6,337 nucleotides of DNA from NCBI GenBank assembly GCA_017861355.1, contig JAGFXQ010000208.1, positions 1-6,337 of the forward strand, read 5' to 3'. The notes beneath the pieces are model-generated. The model worked only from the letters and a program-made list of their open reading frames with translations. It did no database searches and had not been told where the DNA came from. The stretch comes from Bacillota bacterium. GTDB taxonomy: Bacteria > Bacillota > Clostridia > Lachnospirales > Lachnospiraceae. The translations under genes and the position numbers were made by a program. Positions within the stretch are counted from its first letter, which is position 1; each line of letters starts with the position of its first letter. Positions 1-4,825 of this stretch are shown in pieces.

Positions 1-91
1 AAGCAATATATTCTGATGTAACCGTTTGCTGCTCCGTCAGTGCGATCACACTCAATATATGAATACTTACTGATAATTTAGATGAATACAT
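1..91 (-). CDS. Rrf2-family transcriptional regulator, N-terminal fragment
   Basis: Thirty codons are visible, cut off by the window edge. The peptide begins MYSSKLSVSIHILSVIAL and continues with TEQQTVTSEYIA. This is the start of the Rrf2 winged-helix family, YwnA-like branch: the KLSVSIHIL helix followed by a 'VTSEYIA' helix that opens the HTH. The ATG lies at 89-91 and is preceded by AAAAGGAGGTG (95-105 on the forward axis), an excellent but close Shine-Dalgarno. Family members bind DNA as dimers, some with Fe-S clusters or redox cysteines. No sensing cysteine can be judged because the C-terminal part is missing. The gene has its own consensus promoter with an overlapping palindrome, suggesting autorepression. 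The family call is confident; the signal and targets are unknown. Confidence 0.8.
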   Translation of the reverse strand, partial: MYSSKLSVSIHILSVIALTEQQTVTSEYIA

Positions 92-102
92 AAGCACCTC
101 CT

Positions 103-125
103 TTTGTAACCATTATAGTTACAAA
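103..125. promoter_or_regulatory. Candidate Rrf2 operator (TTTGTAAC-N7-GTTACAAA)
   Basis: This is a perfect inverted repeat with 8-bp arms (103-110 and 118-125) and a 7-bp spacer that is exactly the -10 hexamer region plus one base. It covers the -10 box, the predicted transcription start and the 5' edge of the Shine-Dalgarno, so a bound dimer would block transcription. The GTAAC...GTTAC half-site type is often seen before small winged-helix regulators in Firmicutes. Binding by the adjacent Rrf2 protein is inferred from position only. Confidence 0.7.
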
Positions 126-140
126 TAAGTTTATTGTCAA
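112..140 (-). promoter_or_regulatory. Perfect-consensus sigma-A promoter of the Rrf2 gene
   Basis: Read on the minus strand, TTGACA (135-140) and TATAAT (112-117) are separated by exactly 17 bp, so both hexamers match consensus at optimal spacing. The expected start, near position 105, leaves a leader of only about 15 nt that begins almost at the ribosome binding site. A promoter this strong in front of a regulator implies that it is normally held down by a repressor; the palindrome over the -10 box is the obvious site. Confidence 0.85.
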
Positions 141-150
141 GTAGGAAAAC

Positions 151-184
151 AAAAAACCACCGGCTAGTTCGCACCGGTGGTTTT
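151..184 (-). terminator. Rho-independent terminator of the TPR gene
   Basis: CCACCGG (157-163) pairs with CCGGTGG (174-180), and flanking A4/T4 pairs extend the stem to 11 bp around a 10-nt loop. On the minus strand the hairpin is followed by a U-run (complement of A151-156) and sits six bases past the TPR stop codon. The sequence is nearly symmetric, so it could also work on plus-strand transcripts. It separates the TPR gene from the Rrf2 promoter. Confidence 0.9.
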
Positions 185-189
185 GATTT

Positions 190-1998
190 TTAACGAGGAT
201 AAGAAATAATCTTTATAAATTCCTCATTTTCCTTATAGCTTTCAAATGCTTTTTCTGTTGTTGCCCTATCAATATACCAAGGATCTATAACCACTGCTCT
301 TTTTAGATTTTCGATAAATTCTGCTTCCTTGTTCTGAATTGCATAGATTTTACTTCTTGTATAATATGCAAATGCACAGTTTTTATCTATTTCATTTAAT
401 TTATCACATGTAAGTAAGCTATCAACGTAATTATCTAAGTTGTATAAAGAATCCGCTTTGTTGATGTAAGGTGTTAATACGGTGGAATCTAAAAAAATGG
501 CTTTATCATAATATTTGATTGCTTCTATATATTTTCCCTGATAATAAAAAACATTTCCTTTTCCGATAAAGGCATCTATATTTGTGGGGTTAATTTCGAG
601 TGCCTTATCGTACTCGTTCCAGGCAAGCTCAAATTTTCCCAGATTATTATATGTATCTCCCTTGTTAGTGTATGCCCCAATATAACTTGGGTCTTTTGTA
701 AGAGCTAAATCATAAGCAGAGATTGCATCTTCATAATTACCGGAAAAGTTTAAAGCAGACCCCATACTGTAATAAACATAGGCTGTATCCCCATATGGTA
801 ATTCGATGGCTTTTTTATAGTTATCTATCGCTTCAGTATAATAATTCAAATAATATAGACAGTCCCCTTTATAAACATATGCAGAAGTATATTCGGGATC
901 ATATCGTAGACATTTATTGAAATATCCGATAGCTTCTTCATACATACCCATATTGTAAAATGCATTTCCTAAACCATAATTTGCATCCGTATTTATATTA
1001 TTAATTTGTAATAGTTGAGTGTAGCAATCTATCGCTGTTTGGTAATCATGTAATGCTCTATATGCATCACCTTTATTCGAATAGTATACTTCTTTGCTCT
1101 TATTAAGCTTGATCGCTTTATCGAAGCATTTAATTGCTTCCTTATACTTTTCCATATAATACAAGGTGACGCCCTTCTCATTATATGCATCGGAGTACTT
1201 TGCATCGATTTTAAGAGCATTATCACATACATTAATTGCTTCAGAGAATTTGTCTAACGCGCGTAATGCTGCACACTTACTCAATTGCATTGACAGTGTT
1301 AAATCCGGGCTCTTCTTCCACTTACTAATACCCAAATCATAACACTTAATTGCTTCCGTATATTTTTCTTGCATATACAGAGCATCACCTTTGTTTTCGT
1401 AGGGTTCTCCATACAAAGGTGCTAGTGAAATTGCCTTATCATATAACTTGATCGATTTATCGTATTCTCCCATTACAAAAAGCAACAAACCTTTATTATT
1501 ATAATAATGCGCATCTTTTGGATCAAGCTTTATTGCAATATCATAGCATTTAATAGCTTCTTCGGAATTCCCGAGAGCATACATAACATCTGCTTTTTTA
1601 TTATAGAATATTGCTTCCTTGGGATTTAATTTTATCGCTTTGTTTAATAAATTTTTGGCTTCTTCAAAATCCCCTATTTCATGAAATACCTCTGCTTTGT
1701 TATAATAATAAATTGCTTCCTTCGGATTTAGTTCGATTGCTTTATCATAATAATCAAGCGCTTTTTCATAGGATCCTTTATTATATTGAATCCGTCCCTC
1801 GAGATTATAATCATCTGCATTTTTTGAATATAGATTTATTATGATGGAATCTGTGGAAGTAAATACATCAGTATGACTAAGATTACTATTCGCTATATAA
1901 GGCTTTATCTCAGTATTATTTGTACTTGCGGTGGCTGTTTGATAATAAGTCATTAATAACAGAGCTAAAACAAATATCAATCGTCTAACATTCTTCAT
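190..1998 (-). CDS. Exported tetratricopeptide-repeat protein, about 15 TPRs
   Basis: The product is 602 aa. Residues 1-25 look like a Sec signal peptide: basic MKNVRR, hydrophobic LIFVLALLLM, then a TATAS-type cleavage region. There is no lipobox cysteine. After a polar linker (about 26-60), about 15 consecutive 34-residue TPRs run from 61 to 575, with the usual pattern of Gly/Ala at position 8, Y-x-x-A/AI at 17-20, and DKAI...P near the end (for example YEKALDYYDKAIELNP). The last 27 residues resemble the capping helix common at the end of bacterial TPR arrays. No enzymatic, anchoring or cell-wall-binding domain is visible, so it is probably a secreted or membrane-tethered protein-interaction scaffold. 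The ATG has GGAGG (2006-2010) seven bases upstream. It is a single-gene unit with its own promoter and terminator. The partner is unknown. Confidence 0.9.
   Translation of the reverse strand: MKNVRRLIFVLALLLMTYYQTATASTNNTEIKPYIANSNLSHTDVFTSTDSIIINLYSKNADDYNLEGRIQYNKGSYEKALDYYDKAIELNPKEAIYYYNKAEVFHEIGDFEEAKNLLNKAIKLNPKEAIFYNKKADVMYALGNSEEAIKCYDIAIKLDPKDAHYYNNKGLLLFVMGEYDKSIKLYDKAISLAPLYGEPYENKGDALYMQEKYTEAIKCYDLGISKWKKSPDLTLSMQLSKCAALRALDKFSEAINVCDNALKIDAKYSDAYNEKGVTLYYMEKYKEAIKCFDKAIKLNKSKEVYYSNKGDAYRALHDYQTAIDCYTQLLQINNINTDANYGLGNAFYNMGMYEEAIGYFNKCLRYDPEYTSAYVYKGDCLYYLNYYTEAIDNYKKAIELPYGDTAYVYYSMGSALNFSGNYEDAISAYDLALTKDPSYIGAYTNKGDTYNNLGKFELAWNEYDKALEINPTNIDAFIGKGNVFYYQGKYIEAIKYYDKAIFLDSTVLTPYINKADSLYNLDNYVDSLLTCDKLNEIDKNCAFAYYTRSKIYAIQNKEAEFIENLKRAVVIDPWYIDRATTEKAFESYKENEEFIKIISYPR
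274..1818 (-). repeat. Tandem 102-bp coding repeats (15 TPR units)
   Basis: The TPR array has a 34-codon period in the DNA. Most units have diverged, but some retain clear nucleotide identity. For example, ATTGCTTCCTTgGGATTTA at 1610-1628 and ATTGCTTCCTTcGGATTTA at 1712-1730 differ at one base of 19 and are exactly 102 bp apart. Both encode the NPKEAI junction between repeats 1/2 and 2/3. This suggests that the N-terminal units duplicated more recently than the rest. Units 5, 6 and 10 depart slightly from 34 residues. Confidence 0.8.
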
Positions 1999-2057
1999 AT
2001 AAAATCCTCCAAATTATAGTGATGTTTACCTTATATATGCATTTTTTACCATATTTC

Positions 2058-2087
2058 ATTATATCAGTTTAACAACAATTATGTCAA
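2058..2087 (-). promoter_or_regulatory. Sigma-A promoter of the TPR gene
   Basis: On the minus strand TTGACA (2082-2087) and TATAAT (2058-2063) are spaced 18 bp apart, both perfect hexamers. Transcription would start near 2051, giving a leader of about 52 nt before the ATG. A second TATAAT at 2013-2018 lies directly against the ribosome binding site and has no -35 partner, so it is probably not used. No clear operator dyad overlaps this promoter. Confidence 0.75.
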
Positions 2088-2176
2088 AATGATTTTTGTA
2101 TTCATCATGCAATTCTGCAAATATACAAAATAGGAAACACATAAGTATGCATCTCAAACAAATTTGATTCTTATAT

Positions 2177-2212
2177 AAAAAGAGGATATTTCGTTATCCC
2201 CGAAATATCCTC
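2177..2212 (-). terminator. Rho-independent terminator after the aldo/keto reductase
   Basis: A perfect 12-bp stem (GAGGATATTTCG 2182-2193 with CGAAATATCCTC 2201-2212) encloses a 7-nt loop. On the minus strand it is followed by UUUUU (complement of 2177-2181). It lies about 75 bases beyond the reductase stop and upstream of the TPR promoter, so the two minus-strand genes are separate transcription units. The plus-strand side lacks a T-run, so it is directional. Confidence 0.88.
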
Positions 2213-2221
2213 ATACATAAA

Positions 2222-2287
2222 TTAATGATTAGTATCTTTTTTCCCTTTGTTAGCTTCTAATGTTGCCGAAATCTCCTCATGTATTTC
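2222..2287 (-). other. In-frame 21-codon continuation after the reductase stop
   Basis: Past the TAA at 2288-2290 the same frame stays open for 21 codons (EIHEEISATLEANKGKKDTN and a final H) before another TAA at 2222-2224. The peptide is charged and helix-like. It could be the remnant of an ancestral longer C-terminus cut by a recent nonsense mutation, or simply chance. The reductase is already of normal length and ends after its second Fe-S motif, so I annotate the first stop as real. Confidence 0.3.
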
Positions 2288-3421
2288 TTATCCAGCCAGC
2301 TTCTGTGCAAAATCAGCCATCGCCTCGGAGATCATAATCTGTTGTGGGCATACTTCTTCGCAGCTTCTGCAACCAATGCAGGCGCTTGGCTTCTTCTCAT
2401 CCGGGAGAATTCCTACTGCCATAGGAGCAAGGAAGCCTCCACCCGTATAACTGTGTTCATTATACAGGGCTAACAATGAAGGGATGTCAAGCTCTTGCGG
2501 ACAATGGCTGGTACAATAACGGCATGCAGTACAAGGAAGTATCTTCTGATTTAACATTGCATTGGCGATACCCAGTAGTACTTTATTTTCCTCAGCATTT
2601 AACAGCTTTTCTTCTTCGAAGGTCTGAATGTTTTCAACCATCTGATCGAAATTAGACATTCCGGACAGCACCACTTTTACATTAGGTAAAGTCAGTAGGA
2701 AGCGGAATGCCCAAGCAGGGATCTTTTCCTCCGGACGTAAGGCTTTTAATTTAACTTCATTCTCCTCGGATAATTTACATAAGCTGCCACCGCGGAGTGG
2801 TTCCATAACCCATACCGGTAAATTATATTCCTGCGCCAGTTCAACCTTATCCTTTGCATTCTGGAAGGTCCAGTCCAGATAGTTCAACTGTATCTGACAG
2901 AATTCCATCTTCTCTCCATACGCTTCAAGAAAACGTTTCATAACCTCATAACTTCCATGCACTGAGAAGCCAAGATGACGGATACGCCCATTTTCTCTTT
3001 GCTTAATCAAATAATCATAAATGCCATATTTCGGATCCAGATAAGCATCGATATTCATCTCACAGACATTATGAACGAGATAAAAATCAAAATAGTCTAC
3101 TCTACACTTCTTCAGCTGTTCTTCGAATATCGTATCAACCTTATCCCAGTTGCTGGGATCATAGCCCGGAAATTTGGATGCAAGATAGAAGCTTTCACGC
3201 GGATATTGGCTCAGTACCTTTCCCATCACGACCTCCGACTGGCCCTCATGATATCCCCAGGCAGTATCGAAGTAATTGATACCGTGATCCATCGCGTATG
3301 CAACCATTTTATCAGTTTGTGCCTCATCAATATTGGAATAAGCTCCATCCAAAACCGGGAGGCGCATTGCTCCCATTCCTAATGCAGATAATTTTAATCC
3401 TTGAAATTCTTTGTATATCAT
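2288..3421 (-). CDS. Aldo/keto reductase with C-terminal 2x[4Fe-4S] ferredoxin-like domain
   Basis: The 377-aa product (start MIYKEFQGLKLSALGMGAMR) belongs to the clostridial COG1453-type reductases. Residues 1-275 form the AKR TIM barrel, with the catalytic tetrad visible as D52 and Y57 (FDTAWGY), K83 (LASKFPG) and H117 (YLVHNV). The C-terminal part carries two cysteine motifs, C297-x2-C300-x2-C303-x3-C307-P and C348-x2-C351-x2-C354-x3-C358-P, each able to hold a 4Fe-4S cluster. It is therefore expected to be a cytoplasmic aldehyde/ketone oxidoreductase, perhaps drawing electrons from or passing them to ferredoxin. The substrate is unknown. The ATG at 3419-3421 is preferred because GGAG lies six bases upstream and conserved AKR sequence starts there. 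In-frame ATGs at 3433 and 3496 would add 4 or 25 unconserved residues. A MerR-type promoter at 3670-3700 drives it, opposite a MerR gene. Confidence 0.9.
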   Translation of the reverse strand: MIYKEFQGLKLSALGMGAMRLPVLDGAYSNIDEAQTDKMVAYAMDHGINYFDTAWGYHEGQSEVVMGKVLSQYPRESFYLASKFPGYDPSNWDKVDTIFEEQLKKCRVDYFDFYLVHNVCEMNIDAYLDPKYGIYDYLIKQRENGRIRHLGFSVHGSYEVMKRFLEAYGEKMEFCQIQLNYLDWTFQNAKDKVELAQEYNLPVWVMEPLRGGSLCKLSEENEVKLKALRPEEKIPAWAFRFLLTLPNVKVVLSGMSNFDQMVENIQTFEEEKLLNAEENKVLLGIANAMLNQKILPCTACRYCTSHCPQELDIPSLLALYNEHSYTGGGFLAPMAVGILPDEKKPSACIGCRSCEEVCPQQIMISEAMADFAQKLAG

Positions 3422-3476
3422 ATACCTCTCCATTCCGCCGCCAACGGCCGCACATACTAGACGTGAAAGCGATTTT

Positions 3477-3532
3477 CTTTCACTCTTTTCCTCCATCCTC
3501 TTTCACTACGATTACAATGATGTACCTTCACT
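3477..3532. repeat. Three short direct repeats (T/C)TTCACT in the reductase leader
   Basis: TTTCACT occurs at 3478-3484 and 3501-3507, with CTTCACT at 3526-3532, spaced 23 and 25 bp apart (about two helical turns). The first copy also pairs with GTGAAAG at 3463-3469 to form a 7-bp hairpin with a 7-nt loop. They lie inside the predicted reductase leader. The function is unknown and the repeats are short enough to be chance. Confidence 0.3.
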
Positions 3533-3636
3533 GCCTGCAAATATAAGCAACATCCGAACAAATTCAAGAAAAGATCGCAGCCTTATCTTAACTTCTCTAT
3601 CCTATCGAAGCTTATGTTGGTTCCTAAAATTTGCTC

Positions 3637-3665
3637 TTGTTGTATTGTAATTAATGAAGTATTAT
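3637..3665 (+). promoter_or_regulatory. Possible promoter of the MerR-type gene
   Basis: TTGTTG (3637-3642) and TATTAT (3660-3665) are 17 bp apart on the plus strand. The match is moderate. Transcription would start at about 3672, inside the MerR dyad, so a regulator bound there could repress its own gene while controlling the divergent reductase promoter. The resulting leader of about 120 nt would include the T-rich phased tract. Confidence 0.4.
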
Positions 3666-3669
3666 AAAT

Positions 3670-3700
3670 ATCATAAAACCTAAACCTAACTTTAGGTCAA
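3670..3700 (-). promoter_or_regulatory. MerR-type promoter/operator of the aldo/keto reductase
   Basis: Read on the minus strand, TTGACC (3695-3700) and TATGAT (3670-3675) are separated by 19 bp, the over-long spacer that is the hallmark of MerR-activated promoters. The spacer region carries the dyad CCTAAA-N6-TTTAGG (3679-3696), of the CCTAGAGTTAACTCTAGG kind found before many Firmicutes aldo/keto reductase genes. A tighter overlapping palindrome, ACCTAA-CT-TTAGGT, occupies 3684-3697. The adjacent MerR-family protein would be expected to untwist this spacer and activate the reductase. The transcription start should be near 3663. Confidence 0.82.
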
Positions 3701-3702
3701 TA

Positions 3703-3780
3703 GTTTATTTCAAATTATTTTCAATTTATTTCTATTTATTTCAATGTATTTTTAATTTATTAGTATTTCAATTTTAAAAT
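3703..3780. repeat. T-rich tract with about 10-bp periodicity
   Basis: The unit TTTATTTC(AA) recurs at 3704-3711, 3725-3732 and 3735-3742, with a variant TTATTTTC at 3715-3722 and further T-runs at about 3749, 3756 and 3766. Starts are 10-11 bp apart, that is, one helical turn. Such phased T/A tracts bend DNA and can act as UP-like elements. It lies just upstream of the MerR-type promoter's -35 (minus-strand view) and within the leader of the plus-strand regulator gene. It may also be simple low-complexity drift. Confidence 0.5.
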
Positions 3781-3793
3781 AATGGAGGTAATT

Positions 3794-4225
3794 ATGGCAT
3801 ATTCCATCGGTGAAGTATCCGAAATGTTAAATATATCAATCTCAACCCTTAGATATTATGATAAAGAAGGATTACTCTTTCGCGTCAATCGAACCACAGG
3901 AAATATCCGCGTCTTTGACGATACCGATATCGAATGTCTCAAAATGATTGAATGCTTAAAGACAACCGGAATGCAACTGAAGGATATCAAACTCTTTTTC
4001 CATTGGTGTGAAGAAGGTGATTCTACCATTGATAAGCGTTACCAGCTTTTCCTGGAGCAAAAAGAAAAGACCGAGAAACAAATTGAACTTCTTCAACATG
4101 CTCTCGATCGTGTGAATTATAAATGTGAATATTACAGACTTGCGAAAGAAAAAGGAACAACCAATGATCCCAGTTTACAGGATGAATTGGCTATGAAATA
4201 TCTTACAAAAGACAATAATAAATAA
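3794..4225 (+). CDS. MerR-family regulator, AdhR/NmlR-like
   Basis: The 143-aa product starts MAYSIGEVSEMLNISISTLR. Residues 1-70 form the MerR winged helix (SIGEVSEML helix, STLRYYDKEGLL recognition region, RTTGNIRVFDDTDI wing), followed by a dimerisation coiled coil (about 80-120, KEKTEKQIELLQHALDRV). Length and C-terminus fit the small AdhR/YyaN group. Cys54, in MIECLKTTGM, sits where Bacillus subtilis AdhR has its electrophile-sensing Cys52; Cys48, 72 and 111 are additional. It is inferred to activate the divergent reductase gene through the 19-bp-spacer promoter. The ATG at 3794 is chosen because GGAGG (3784-3788) lies five bases upstream; an in-frame ATG at 3782 would place that SD after the start. 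Metal sensing is unlikely since no paired C-terminal cysteine motif is present. Confidence 0.9.
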   Translation: MAYSIGEVSEMLNISISTLRYYDKEGLLFRVNRTTGNIRVFDDTDIECLKMIECLKTTGMQLKDIKLFFHWCEEGDSTIDKRYQLFLEQKEKTEKQIELLQHALDRVNYKCEYYRLAKEKGTTNDPSLQDELAMKYLTKDNNK

Positions 4226-4245
4226 GGTCTTTCTGCAGGACTTAT
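4222..4245. terminator. Weak bidirectional hairpin between convergent genes
   Basis: ATAAG(G)TC (4222-4229) can pair with GACTTAT (4239-4245) with one bulged G around a loop of about nine bases. On the minus strand it is followed by UUUAUUAUU, giving a poor but possible terminator for the acetyltransferase gene; the plus side has no real U-run. It overlaps the stop codon of the MerR-type gene. No better terminator is visible between these convergent genes. Confidence 0.35.
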
Positions 4246-4270
4246 CGATATATCTTTGTCTGCAATGGAA

Positions 4271-4753
4271 CTAGGCAAAAACATATAAAGCGGTATCATT
4301 TATTCCGTCAAAGGACTTTTCTTCCACACATACAAAGCCTTCGTTTTCATAAATTGCCCTTAATTTTGCTCGATGTTGATTACAATTAAGTCGGATTGCT
4401 TTGATACCATTATTGTGTGCCAGATTTTTAGCAAAATCAATTAATTCTTTGGAAGCTCCTTTTCCTGCAGATAGCCGTTTTACAGCAAGTTTATGCAAAT
4501 ATAAAGATTCCCCTTTGGGAATGTTAGGCCAATAGGTTGGATCATAATCTGTTAAAGCCATAATTGCAGATGGCTGGCCATTATGATAAGCAATATAAAA
4601 ATTATTTATTTTATATGACTTTGAAAGAATGGACCACTTTACGTTAGTCTCATTCCATTGGTTGGGTTCTCCCCTTTTTGACATCCAATTAACTGCATCC
4701 AATAATATTTCTTCAATAATCGGTATATCATTTTCATCTGCTTGCTTTACCAT
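4271..4753 (-). CDS. GNAT-family N-acetyltransferase
   Basis: The 160-aa protein has the normal length of a single-domain GNAT enzyme. The N-terminus (VKQADENDIPIIEEILLDA) is the usual alpha1-alpha2 region. A central strand pair (FYIAYHNGQPSAIMALTDYD) is followed by the acetyl-CoA-binding motif A at 85-103 (LYLHKLAVKRLSAGKGASKE), where the pyrophosphate loop reads RLSAGKGA rather than a strict R/QxxGxG/A. Motif B follows at 120-142 (RLNCNQHRAKLRAIYENEGF). It should acetylate an amine on a small molecule, peptide or protein; the substrate cannot be read from sequence. The ATG at 4751-4753 has a GGGGGA Shine-Dalgarno about eight bases upstream. It lies 72 bp downstream of the unknown two-domain gene on the same strand with no terminator between, so the two may be co-transcribed, though a -10-like box and palindrome suggest local control too. 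Confidence 0.87.
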   Translation of the reverse strand: MVKQADENDIPIIEEILLDAVNWMSKRGEPNQWNETNVKWSILSKSYKINNFYIAYHNGQPSAIMALTDYDPTYWPNIPKGESLYLHKLAVKRLSAGKGASKELIDFAKNLAHNNGIKAIRLNCNQHRAKLRAIYENEGFVCVEEKSFDGINDTALYVFA

Positions 4754-4790
4754 ACGATTAGTCCCCCATGATTTTTACCACTTTTTATTC

Positions 4791-4814
4791 AGAAAAGATA
4801 TCTTATCTATTATA
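4791..4814 (-). promoter_or_regulatory. Possible acetyltransferase promoter -10 with overlapping palindrome
   Basis: TATAAT (4809-4814, minus strand) has no good -35 at normal distance: the nearest candidate, TTGTCT, is only 13 bp away. Directly downstream, where transcription would start, is AGAAAAGATATCTTATCT (4791-4808), an 18-bp near-palindrome with a perfect AAGATATCTT core and one mismatched pair. The arrangement resembles a weak promoter with an operator, perhaps needing an activator. It could also be coincidence in AT-rich spacer DNA. Confidence 0.35.
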
Positions 4815-4825
4815 GAGAGTCCCCC

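Larger units (their letters stand above)
3422..3793. other. Divergent intergenic region between reductase and merR-type gene
   Basis: These 372 bp hold no convincing gene. From left to right: the reductase leader (3422-3663, about 240 nt on the minus strand), which includes three TTTCACT/CTTCACT direct repeats and a small GTGAAAG/CTTTCAC hairpin; a possible plus-strand promoter (3637-3665); the MerR-type promoter with dyad (3670-3700); an AT-only-like phased tract (3703-3780); and the ribosome binding site of the MerR gene. The leader contains in-frame ATGs that could extend the reductase N-terminus by 25 residues, and a 13-codon ORF beginning MLLIFAGSEG without a ribosome binding site. I do not recognise a riboswitch in it. 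Confidence 0.6.

Noticed and set aside
2247..2473. Plus-strand open frames opposite the reductase Fe-S region
   Set aside because: They lie antisense to a well-supported gene, have no ribosome binding site and show no recognisable family.
2975..3382. 135-codon plus-strand open frame antisense to the reductase
   Set aside because: It is the complement of conserved AKR codons and has no Shine-Dalgarno; its length is explained by the codon bias of the real gene.
3422..3496. Longer reductase start at 3496 (extra 25 residues MEEKSERKSL...)
   Set aside because: The extra residues do not look like the start of an AKR barrel and the ATG has AGAGG directly against it. The ATG at 3421 has a properly spaced GGAG and begins the conserved sequence.
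3782..3793. MerR start at 3782 (MEVI extension)
   Set aside because: The GGAGG lies inside those codons and is correctly placed for the ATG at 3794, where the conserved MerR N-terminus begins.
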